NCBI RefSeq assembly: GCF_022539315.1
Contig: NC_066333.1
Location: forward strand, 13,076,501 to 13,140,500
Length of the DNA: 64,000 nucleotides
Source of the DNA: Serinus canaria
Taxonomy: Eukaryota > Chordata > Aves > Passeriformes > Fringillidae
Reading direction: 5' to 3'
In this document: positions 48,091-59,800 of the stretch, one piece after another
Layout: each line of letters starts with the position of its first letter
Position numbering within the stretch: the first letter of the stretch is position 1
Notes under the pieces: model-generated
What the model was told of the DNA's origin: nothing
The model's input: only the letters and a program-made list of their open reading frames with translations
Databases searched by the model: none
Position numbers and translations under genes: made by a program

Positions 48091-50849
48091 AACCACCACA
48101 CTGATCTCCTGAATGGAGCCAAATAGGTTTAAAAGTTGAAAGCATTTGTGTGTCACTGGTAGCCACACTTAGTGCTCTAAGTATATATCACTTTTCCTGG
48201 GAAAAAATTATATGTGCTCTCCCAGCTTAGGGCTCCTCCTGACAATATGCACCAAGTGGTCATTAGAAAAGATTACTTTTCCAACTCTAAATTTCATGTC
48301 CATGGGATTGAATACCACAGTTTTCAAAATATCAGCTATTTTAATAAAATTTTTTTCATCTGTAGTGTCATCCAACATTCTTATTCCTAATAATGGACTG
48401 GTAGATGTCCCCTGCACTGAAAAGGACCTTTTTGCCTCTGGGTAATAACAGACTTTTCACCTTTTTGGTACAAAGGAAGCAGGGATGGAAAGGCAAGCAG
48501 TGAATTTAGCCCTGTTTGTTGATGTGTGGAAAGAGGAGAGAGGGAAATGACCTCTCTGGGCAATACTTTGTTGGAAGTTGTAGTTTCCTAACAACCTTCC
48601 AGACAAAGGCACAGCAGCCAGCAGTGGATAACTTGGTAGCAAACCACTTTTAAGACAGCAAGAAAACCTCACCTGAAATCTGTGTGTAATTCTTTTTAAA
48701 AAGTCAACAAAAAATGTTTTTGTTAGAGCACAGGAGAAGCCAGAAATGTGCAACCAGAAAATCTAAACTGAATCTATGGTCTGGTTCTACTCCTTAGTCA
48801 AGCCCAAGCAGCTGGAGCCAAATTCTATATTGCATGACAAAGATGTTTAATGAAATGATATACAGAGTGACAGGAGACCACCAGGAAAATAATGAAAATA
48901 ATGGCAGATTATTTTCCTTGGCTTCTCCTCTCCCTTGGCTCATCCCTGTTCCCAGGCATGGGGCTGAGCTGCACTGAGGACTGGGCAGGAGTCTGAGTGC
49001 CCTGCCTTGGCTTTCCATGGTCAGTGGTCAGGCACAGGCTCTCCAGCCAGGAGCTCCTGAGCTGGGGGCACTCGGATCATTCCCAGATTTCCCCTTCTCT
49101 GTTCCAGACACACTCACACAGCAACACTGAATTATTCCAGAAATAAACCCACCCTCACACTCCACTCAAACACAGAGAGAGATTTAATCATATTCTACAG
49201 GTGCTGGGCCACAAGGTATTTTTTGTGCACAGAACTTACTGACCAAAAATGACATTCAAGGTCATAATTATTCACAGATGAGGGGTGAGATTTGTAAATG
49301 CTTTTATGAGAGAAAAAACAACTCAAAGGCCCACAAGTCCTATCAAGTGAAAACTGTTTTCCTCTATTTTTCAAATGAAACTTTTCATCTGCAAGTGAGC
49401 AGAAAACTTTGAAATCAAACAAATTAAAAAAACCCAAACTTTTAAAATTGTAATAAAGCTTAAAATGAACTGATTATTTTATTTTCTGGGTTGCACATCA
49501 AATTTTTTAAAAAAGAAAAGGTCAGTGAATCCCTCAGACCTTCCTGGCATCACTATATGCTACAAGGAAAGCCTTTTATTCTTTTTCAGGAATAAATTTA
49601 CTTTACAGAGCAGCACAATGATAGAGTGCAGAGCTCCAAACATAAATGGAATACTCTGGGCAGAGCTTCCACCACTCGGAGTAAATTCAAGAAAAATATT
49701 GACCGCCCTGTGTGTTTTCTTTGCTCTGCAGTCTGTAATATTTCTAGGAGGATGCACAACAAAGCACTTGCCTCCTCCTGCACTGTTGTCAGAAGAATTT
49801 GCTGAATGCATCTGAGAGTTGACGTGGCCTGTGAATCTCCCTGCCTTGTTTGCAGAGATGCAAACTTGCAGTGCTCCAGCTCTGTGTCCTCTGCTTATTC
49901 TCTGCAGTGCTCTGTCACCCGTGGCATTTTGCATTTGCTGTTTTCTTAGGTATATTTAAAATAACATGCCAAATGAAATAAACACGCTGCTCAATGAATG
50001 CCCTGCAAGTTTGGGATATTTAACAGTTTTAACCCCACTAACCAGTTTAATGTTTAATTATATAAAGCTGTGTGTGGTCCCCAACTGGTTTGAACCTTCA
50101 ACACCAGTCAAACCAAGTTAAATGCAGCAAAGCAGAAAATACAGTTGTGAACAGGCAATCTGCTGGCTAAATTGTTCAAGATGTCTTGCAATTTGTTAAC
50201 CTTGAACACTTTTATTTGGAGCAACATTTTCATGGTCCTCTTATCTTGGCCTTCCCAGCTTTTGCAGCCCTGCAGGTTCAGTTCTTGAACTGAATTGAGA
50301 GCACATATTAAATACTAAAATGTCTGGGTTTTTTCCCCCAAAATTAAGTTCTTAAGACAAATAAATAACTTAAATTCCATCCCAAATTAATTCCACTCAG
50401 ATTCTCCAGCAAATTACGGGCATAAAGATGCTGGCCAGGTTTTGAAATCTGGCCCTTCTTTTCCCAGCCAAATGTGAATATTTGAGAGATAACTTTAACG
50501 TTTCTGTTCTTGTCATGTCCTGTCCTGCCTCTCCAAGCAAGCCAACAAGTTCCATTAGGAAACAGATACTGCTTGTAGTGGCCAGCTCTATTTTCAGCCC
50601 ATGCAGCCACGGCTTTCAGCCCTGCAGCCTCAAGCTCTCTGCCTTCAGATGGAGGACAACAAAGGAGATGGCTTCATCTGCACATTAGAGAGCAAACTGG
50701 TGGCCTTTGGACCACATGAGAAGATGGACACTAAAAGAAAATGGCTCGAGAATAAATGATTTGCCTTGTCTTCTTTTCAGAACTCAGATATAAAAAGGCA
50801 TTGAGGCAGAGCAATGCTGGGAAAAATTAATATTTTCTCAGACTTAACC
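48091..50849. other. non-coding unique sequence, no gene seen
   Basis: AT-rich except for a GC-richer patch at about 48900-49090. Short unrecognised open frames only, up to 124 codons (49560-49934, minus). Confidence 0.6.
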
Positions 50850-51345
50850 ATTTCCCTTTTCAAAAAGATTTATAACACACATGAATCTCAGATGTCACAT
50901 CTTATTGTGCATAATTATACCGATGTCTAGACTAAACATTATATATATACCCACACATACATATAATTATATATCCTTATGACTATGTATTACTGCTTTT
51001 CTATAATACCTATTCTATGGCGGGGTTTATATCTTCATGATTCATAAAACCTATATTCCATGGGAAATGATTTTATCCAACATGCAAGTCAGCACTAGAC
51101 CTGACACCAAAATCTTAATGAGGTCTTAACTCACCTATGGAATAATCAGCAATGGGATAAACATCATATCCTGCATTCTCTAATCACTTCATACATCTTT
51201 CTTATCTATGTGAAGATACAAACGAAAGGTAAGTACCTAAGTTTATTTGCCTGGTCATCCCACCCATTAAGATGAAGGAATACATTCTGTAATCATCAGA
51301 GAAGTTAATTACAGAAGTTAATACTTCTACCTATTGCAGAAAGTT
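50850..51345. promoter_or_regulatory. candidate conserved non-coding block (AT-rich)
   Basis: An AT-rich but mostly non-repetitive stretch with frequent homeodomain/POU/TALE-like words (TGCATAATTATACC, CTAATCACTTC, GTTAATTACAG) and no open frame of note. It contains a short TA-rich patch at 50939-50974. The texture resembles conserved enhancers, but AT-rich neutral DNA could look the same. Confidence 0.22.
50939..50974. repeat. TA/CA-rich low-complexity patch
   Basis: Alternating TA runs (about five units near 50939-50949) with CACACATACATATA and TTATATAT. Simple sequence. Confidence 0.75.
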
Positions 51346-54300
51346 TCGTAGGCAGGGTAAGGCATTTTTAGAGTGCCTTGTTGGGGAAAGATAAAACAAA
51401 ACTCAGGCACTGCTACTGCTGTTGCTGGGTTTGTAATGAGGAGGTTTGCTCACCTTGGCAACCTCACACATGGGGTTCTTCTCTCCAGATCTCATTAGCG
51501 TGAGGAACACATTACCAGACAAGCTGGATGGATTCTTGACCTACTTAATTTCAATTGTGAAAACTTGTTCAGGTTTTCTGTCTGATTTTTCCAGGCGTAC
51601 TTGCAAGTGACCTTACAATGTACTATATATTTCAGGCAAATATTTGTATGCAGGAGCAGTGAAGTTGAGGTGTAGTCTTGGAGTCTACTGGGAATAGAGA
51701 CAACATCACACAAAAGATGAAATAGCAGGGCCTGCAACACTTAGACATCTGTACTTGAAGTTTTTGTTTGAGAAAAAATTTCCATAGTAATGTGCAAATG
51801 GATTCCTCACATGTTTTGACAGCACATCCACATTTATCCAGCCCTGCTTCCCCCGACAGATTAGCCAGGCCAATAGCTGCACAGTAACCACTGCCTTCTC
51901 CAAGGTGGAAGGCTCCTTTATGGCTTTTTATTTCTGGATCCTTGCTCTTTATACTTAGCAGAATCCCAAGAAGGCAGCTGAATTCCTACCAGAACAGCCT
52001 CAGGATGATTTAGGAGTGGATTTCATGGGTCCCATAGACCAGGGAAGCCAGCTGTGGTTTGGGGACCTCCTGGACAATGCCAGGGTTGGCATCTGGGGAT
52101 GGAGCACAAGCAGAAAAGGCATGCCTGGGAAAAGGGGAGGGAAGGAGGAAAGGCCTTCCTTGGTGGAGTACGGAGGATCTCCTCAAGGAAACCCACAGCA
52201 AACGCAGTGGATCATGAAGAAATATAATGCAGTGTGACAGGCAGTATATTTAACAAAAAACCCGTGTGAGTGAATGGGGTGAGAGGAGAAGTGACAGACT
52301 AACAGGATCTGGCTGCAGCCAGCCACGCCAGGGGAGAGCAGGGAGCTGTCCCCAAGCAGCTCTGCCTGTGGCCACAGCAGGGACCTCCAGCCCCTGTCCT
52401 GCAGGGCTGGGTTTGGGAGAGCTGAGGGCTAATCCACGGCAGCACTGCAGCCGTCGCACTGACAGCCTGCTTCACTTGTTAAATAATAATCAGCTCTCCA
52501 AATCAGCTCAGAAATTATAAAATAAAGTTGTAAAAATAGCATGCAGACCATATGTTAGTTTTCATTTCAAAGTTTATCCTTGCTCTAAAGAAGGTTAAAT
52601 CATATTCATTTCTCTGAAAACAGTCAAGATATAGGAATTTAAAATACCATGAAAGTGTTATCTATAGAGTGCACTCTGGAGTACCAAGAAAGAAATCACA
52701 TATGCATGGGATTACAGAATACATTTCAAGTCAACAGAGAAGCACATCATACAGTAACTAAGAAACAAACATGTTTTTCTGACTCAGAAAATTGAGTTTA
52801 ATTTAGTCTTCAGAAATCTTGATCTGTCTGGCCTGCTAGCAGTCATGGATAGATGAGACATGAGGAAGCCACTCCAAGTGTCTGGTCCCTGGGACCCAAA
52901 CCTGGGTTTGGGGCTCAGGATGTGTGAGGAGAGGCTCTGCAGCCTCTCACACCCTGACAGTGAGAGAGAGGGGGGGGGAAAAGACAAAGTTTTGCACCTC
53001 AGAAACTCTGCAGAAGTTGGAAAGCCTGTGAATTCCTGCTCAGTGTGAAGCAGCTCAGAGCTGTGAGAGCAGACAATGCCTCTCCTCTGGCACGGCGAGG
53101 TAGACACAGCAGGTAGAGATCCACAAAGGAACAATAGGATGTGGATAAGAACTTTTCTGTGATTTAAAAAGTTAAAGCCAGGCAAGTACAGAAGACTGGT
53201 GTTAACGCTTCAAACATTCCCTCAACACATAACCAACGGTCACATATTTGCCACGGAGACATTTGTGATCCCAGCTGGGGTGGGGCCACAGGACAAATTC
53301 TTAATCAAACTGGCAACCAAATCATACTGTGTGGTCAAACTAGGTATCTCTGGGAGTATTTTGTGTGTAGAAGGTATCAGTGCCGCCATATCAAAACACT
53401 TGGGTCAAATGCACCCCAAAGAGACCATGACCTGTTCTGTGGCCTCAAGGTCATTTTGTTATCTTTGTATTGTAGGAGACACTTGGACATCTAATCAGAA
53501 GCAGTTCAGACAAAATGCAGCAAGAATGGTGTATGATACACTGGTGACACCTGATTTTCTTGGGGCAAGACAGAGTTCCCTGAATCATCACCCTTCAGCT
53601 GGGCGCTGTCTTTGAAGGGTTCAAGCACAGAGCTCCTTGTCCATGCAGTTCCCATGCTTGCCACATACTTTACCATCATGTTTCTTGCACGTGCAGCCAG
53701 CCCTGACAGATACAATCTCCAGACCTCCAATGGCTGCATATATTGTGCGTATTTTGGAAGGTATGGCAGGAATCTGAAGGCACTGCAGCATCTGTTAGTT
53801 ACATATGCAAAAAGGAAACTTAAGAATTACCATATGGGGGTTTCAAGGACTTGAGCTCAACTTTTGTCCTTCAATGCCTGAATGCAGCTCTCTGTAACAC
53901 CTTCAGATTACCTAAGTAAAAATGTTTTTAAATTGTTTTCCTTTTTGGTTTAAAAAAGAAAAACATACTCATATGATGGTGCAAGCAGAAAGATTATGTT
54001 TGTTTGATCATAGATTTGAGTCCCTACATTGTAACTGTAATGTTTGAGGTTAGTCAGGGAGGAAAACTCTGCTGTAAACCCAAATCTTTAGGCTGTATTC
54101 TGGGCAGATTTAGGTCACCAAAGATTCCTGCCTACATTTCTGAATAGTAGAAATGAATTAGTAGATAAAAACCCACTAATCCTTGAATCCTTTATTTTAG
54201 AGCACTCACCAGAAGATTACTGAACAGGATCTGTCGATCCCAAATTCCTGGATAACCACTGACTCCTCCTTTAGAACACCTGCAACTGAGAACTGAAAAA

Positions 54301-56411
54301 TAGGATGTGTGGATGGGATAAATGTTCATAAAATATTTGCATTATGGTTCCCTTCAAATTATAAGCGAATGGAATATAAATGCCAAAGCAGCCTAGAGAG
54401 GAATTTGACAATATAGCAACAGAGGCTGCTAAGGACAAATATTTGGCCAACTACAACGGGACAAATGTGCACATACATGGAATTTGCAATTGTCCATGCA
54501 CATCCTAAATGTGCCTGGGGAAAAGAGATAACTGTCCCCAGGTATTTCTGCTCAACCATTTGCCCATGGAATTCCCCTGGTAGCTGCACATAAACCAGCT
54601 GAGGAACTGGGACGAGGCTGGGTGTGAAATCAGGACCATTTTTCAGTGGAGCCAATTCTCCTTCTTTTATCGCTGGTCTCAGGGTAGTTAGTACTTTTCT
54701 TTAAAGCTTGTTTCTTCCAGTCCTGTAGCTTTGTGAGCCTCTCATATTTCATTTAAAACAAAAACAACCAAAAGAAAACATGCAGCTTTTATGGTCACAG
54801 GGAAAAGCCTGAAATCAAGAACATACCAGCTCTAAAAGTAGAAAGCAAACTGTAAGAATCCGATATGTGTTATTAAAAAAAATATTAAGTCCCTAAGCCA
54901 CTCATGATTTTTAAGACTGTACTTAAGATTTCTCAGCATATGGCACTGGGAAAGCTGCTATTTTCAAATGCATAATGTTTTATGAACATGTAAGCAGACA
55001 AAGCACTGTAGATACATCAAAACACAGGCGAGGAAGGGACCTTCTGCTACAGCAAATTTCTTTCTCCTTTCATCACATGTCCAGCCCCATAGTAGACTTT
55101 GGACACACAGTTGTACCTCCTTCTCTTCTCAGCCGTGTGTCCTTCTCCTCTCTGCTTTCCCTGCCTCCCTGTACATGCACTCCACAATGCAGGCACCTCT
55201 GAGCTCTCCAGAGCAAACTGCAGACCCTCAACCCAGCACCACTGGGAAGTCCCAGAGCATTCTCAGCTCCTCAGGCCCCTGGAAGCCCAGAAACACCAGG
55301 AGAAACACACCAAGGGGATCATGCAGACATGCAGATTTTTCTGTGATGCATGAAAAACAATTTTTTCTGGAAGGAAATGTCATAAGTAACATAAATATGT
55401 TAACATTGAAAGCTCTTCCCCACCTCCCTGTCTCATTTTGGTTTTCTTTTTGTTGAAGTGTGGGGTCAGTTAGTGTTGATCAGGTTACCTGGTAAGCAGC
55501 TCTCAAACTTCCCAAAAACTAATACATAGAAAAGCTTAAATTAAAATGGAGCCACAAAAGCCCCTTGAGTCTGGGCCAATTAAAGTCCAGGGGATTTTTG
55601 TGCTAGAATGTAATTTCCTTCTCTTATCATAAATAAGGTGTTAAAGCACTGCTGAACACATCACTTAATGCATGCAGGGACACATCACTGAGAGCAACCC
55701 CCTTGATTTCCTTTATTTTTTAAAGCTTTTGTGCCAGTATTCCTGAAGGCTCCAGGACCAGCCAGGACAGCTGAAGTTCCCAAACTGATAACACAAACAG
55801 CTGCTGATTCTGTAAGAAGGAGGAGGAGAACTCAGGGCCCAGTTTGCTACCGGCTGGCACCGTGCCCATCAGTGCAGTGTCAGATTCTAGAGGCAAAGAA
55901 AGGATGCTGAGCTGGCCCCACAAAGCCCTGCTGATGCAATCCAGCCCCAGCTCTGCAGTCAGCCACGGTGCTGCTCTTCCAGACTATCTAGTGCAGCCTA
56001 TTTTAGCTGTTTCTTCTCATTAAATGCCCAAATCTAAAAGAACCAGTGGAAATAGCACACTGGCAAACTTCAGGAAAACAGGCTGACCCCAGGAACATCA
56101 GTTGTGAATACACAGAGAACAATTTGTTACTACCAGGCAAAGGTGAACCCAGGTTAATATTACATATTTATGTACACCAAGAAGAAAGCAGTTTGGAAAA
56201 GGGAATTAAATGTTCTGAAATGTTGATAGAGAAAAGTCCAGGTTTCATTACAATTGTTTGGTATTCATACAAATGCTCAGACTCTGTGTCATTCCTTATC
56301 AAATGACTCTTCCATCATAAAACATCTAAATTGTTACAAATTCAAGTTAAGCATCAAAAGTGTTCCTTAAAAATCCACTCCTTTGATGTAATGTGAATTA
56401 CTACTCAGAGG
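51346..56411. other. non-coding unique sequence, no gene seen
   Basis: AT-leaning with GC-richer patches near 52010-52470 and 55120-55290. One open stretch, 51959-52237 (plus), directly follows a pyrimidine-rich run ending in TAG and could mimic a terminal exon; its translation is not recognisable. Segment 53199-53854 carries two further unrecognised open frames (138 and 80 codons). A G run lies at about 52971-52979. Confidence 0.55.
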
Positions 56412-56427
56412 AAAAAAAAAAAAAAAA
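56412..56427. repeat. poly-A run, 16 bases
   Basis: Sixteen uninterrupted A. No AATAAA at the usual distance upstream and no target-site duplication were seen, so this is not called a retroposed tail. Confidence 0.9.
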
Positions 56428-56800
56428 TGAAGAGAAGCAGACCTAGATCTGTTTGCTGCCTAATTTAGTGCCAGTAATAGTTCAGCTCTAATCCCTGGAA
56501 ATAGAATACAAAAGTACGTACACACACACATATGCAGTGTATCTATAGATGTATTTGAGACTTTTCTTGCATCCAATCTGGTGATTCAGTACATCCTGCT
56601 AATAAACACAGCTCCATGACCATGACTCATCTCAGCTGGATCTTGTGTGTGTCAGGCAGTGAGTGAAGGAGGGAGGTGAAGGGGCTCAGTGATGGGAACG
56701 TGCTGCTGCGGACAGGGCATGGAGCAGGAGCAGGAATGGAATCAGCTCTCCAGGCAGGAAAATGGCTTTTTCCTGTGCTGGTGGCTCCTGCATTCAACAA

Positions 56801-56859
56801 ATACACACAAACACACATACACGTGTGTGTGTGTGTCTGTGTGTGTGTGTGTGTATGTG
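56801..56859. repeat. compound AC/GT microsatellite, self-complementary
   Basis: An AC-rich half (56801-56822, interrupted) is followed directly by a GT-rich half (56823-56859, with one TC interruption). The centre ACACGTGT makes the two halves an imperfect inverted repeat, so the site may form a hairpin; alternating purine-pyrimidine DNA can also adopt Z-form. The long open frames across it in three plus frames (56676-57318) and one minus frame are due to stop-poor repeat and GC-richer flanks (Cys/Val or Thr/His runs). Confidence 0.92.
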
Positions 56860-59800
56860 CATCCAGGGGACAAGGCCAGTTTTCAAGAAAGTCCCCTCTC
56901 AAAGGCTCACATGTTCTACCTCCCCAGGAAGAAGTGGAACAGGAATGGGTGTCCCAATTTTGCTCCTTCTCATCACAAGACACATTCAACCAAAAGCAGA
57001 GGTGCAGAGTGTGTGTCTCTGGCAGAGACAGAATCCTTTTATCAGGACGGACCTGCAGGCCTCCATCCTCAGCCCTGCTCTCTGCTCCAGCCACTGCCAA
57101 CTCAGTTCTGGAGTGCACACCAAAACCTTTACATGACCCGAGCCCCAAAACACACACCAGGTATTCAGATTGAGGGAATGACTTCTAGGAGGCTCCCAGG
57201 CAGAAAAAGACAACAAACTGCCATTGCATTTAAGAAAATCTTTGTATTTATGAGAGCCTTGCACAATCAGAGTGGCACTGGAACCTTCCTGGGCCACATC
57301 TGTTTTACCACAGCATGACAAAACATGGCAGCAGTTATTTCTGTGCCTTTTCAATGCCAAGCCACTGTGAAAGCTGAAGCTTTTAGTTTCTACTTTGGAG
57401 CCATGTTAATGCCCAAAAGTGCAAGCATCAAGTTAGTCTGAAATTTCTATGCCTAAAACCTGTTAAAAATGGATAAGGACCAAATACCTTGGTTGGGGAA
57501 ATCTGTCAAATCTTGTGTTCGAGTTTTCAGTGCATTTACTGCTGCTAGGTTATCTGAGACACTTTAAATCTCATGACTGGTAATGACTTTACCATAAAAA
57601 TTCCAGCCTTAAACCCAGCCCAGTCCAGGGCATTTTAACATCCACCACTGCCATGGCAGAGCCCATCTTCTGGGGAGACATAATTAGAAAATCCTGGCAT
57701 TCTCTCATTCAGTTCGCATTTGTTCTAAATGTACTCTAACAATAAGGCCCATTTTCCTCTAGAACAAGACCCAGGCTTGAGGAATGTTCCTCCTCCTACC
57801 CTGACCACGAAAGCATTTGAAAGCTCCCAAGTAAATTGCTGGACATGAGACCCCTGATTGCTGTGCCTACATGACTCAGGATTGATGGCTCTAATGAAAT
57901 TACTGAGTTTTCTTTTCCATTTCTGGCATTAGTCAAGGCTTCATGTCCAAAGATTATTCCACCAGACATGTTCTGCGGATGTGATGGGATTAGCCAAATT
58001 TCAAAGCTTATTTTTGACCTCCAGCAGAAAATTGAGCACATACGCTATTGAAGCCAACTGGGACTATAGAACATCAAGTTGATTCATCAAATTAGCTCAA
58101 ACTGCATGACTGGCTATGGAAGTTGTCAGCTATAAACCTGTCAAAAAGCCATCAGCTTTAATGTTAAATAGAGACACAAAGTAATGTTGTTCAGAATTTG
58201 ACATTTGTTGGACTTACGCCTGCTAAAGGATGCTATCTGCTTTGTTTCCTCTTAGAAAAATGTGTAGTCTGAAACACAGCCTTGAGAGATTGCTGGAGAC
58301 AAAAGGTAGAAACCCTGGCTGGTAGAAATCCCAGCTTTAACAAAGCAGATATGTCTGTGCTGCCTCTATCCAATAATGTCAACTAACACCAAAATATCTG
58401 CAGTACACAAAGACTCCAAAATCTTTCCAGCAGTTACAATACACAAATTTACCATATTTTACTCTGTTTTTTATTAAAAAAATACGGAACGAACAGCCCA
58501 AAACAAATGCATAATTTTGCTTTATTTTCTAAACAAAAGATCAATGAGTTTGGTATAGAATGTGTTGGAATAGTTCTGAGTCAATTCCAAATGCCTGCAG
58601 ATAGCACACCCACGATGAGAGACTGGAGCACTGACTGCACCACCAGGCTGTTCCCTGATTATCACACACCAGAGCATGGGGTAACCACATGGAAGCACAG
58701 CTCACACAAAAACTGGGAGGTCAGAACAATGTGAAAGGTCTGCAACCCCATCCCTCCTTAAAATCCAAGGCATGCTGTGCTCACGTGCTCCCACCCCGCT
58801 CTCAATCTGTTCTCCCGTGCCTGGGAGGATTACAGAGGTAGGCTGGGACATCACAGCTTTAACTCCACGTTTGTTCAGCTGGCAGCAGCAAAGCCCAGAC
58901 TTTGAACATGGAAACATTTGGTGCTTCCTGCTTTCTTGTTGTTTTTTCTTTAAATGATGCTTGTAGTCCTCTTACAATATATGGATGATCTATTAGACAG
59001 TCTCTAACATATCAATGTATATTTCTATGAGCCTTCAGCCCACTGAATATTGACTGAAGAACTGGAAACAAGGAGTTCCTTCATGCTCATTGTGATCTCA
59101 AATGTCAGCCAGAGTGGGAGCTCTACAGGGTTTAACCCAAAGATTATAAAGTCTTTAGTGCTAAGATTTTTCTTCTTTACTCTCTTCAAAAATATTACTG
59201 AACTTTGGGCAGAATAAAATAGGAATGAAAAAAGAGTGGTGAGGGACTTATGAGAGAGAAACTGCAGAGAAAAAGTGTCAGGCCAAAAGCTCAGTGTAAA
59301 GGAAGGAACAAGAGGAAATGCAGTTTCAGATGACCAGATATCAAGAGCTTCTGCTGTTATCTTGTGAGTCTTGCATGAGGGACAAGCAGTGGCTGTACCA
59401 TCCCAGAAGACATCAGAAAACAGTTTCTGCTTTGTAGAACATATCCTATTTTACCTCCAGTGCAGATGCTATAATACATTATATTAGGATTTTTTTTTTC
59501 TTTTTAATTTTCATTTCAAAACCCAGAGAAATTTATCAGTTATTAGAGGCATAGGTCCTGGACCCTGGTCAGGTTGAAGGCCTGGTGTCTCTGAGATTTC
59601 CAGCCCAAAATGAACCCTTATGCAACAACAGCAGTGCTTCCTAAGCATGTGTGAGGTGATGTTTGCCCCTAAATCCTCCAGCAGGACAGGGCAGCCCCAG
59701 GCTGGCACTGGAAATCAGCATCTCCTGCAGCAGGAGTTGTGATCCCAAGCCCTTCCCCCAGGTATTGCAGAGAGCCTCAAATCCCCAGGCTCTCCCTCAG

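Noticed and set aside
53199..53854. Two consecutive plus-strand open frames (138 and 80 codons) as a possible retroelement remnant
   Set aside because: No reverse transcriptase, integrase, gag or env motif is visible, the frames are offset, and the region has no flanking repeats.
56689..57318. 209-codon plus-strand open frame, with 165- and 124-codon frames and a 176-codon minus frame overlapping it
   Set aside because: The frames run through the AC/GT microsatellite and its GC-richer flanks, giving Cys/Val or Thr/His runs. Several frames and both strands are open at once, which points to low stop density and not to coding.
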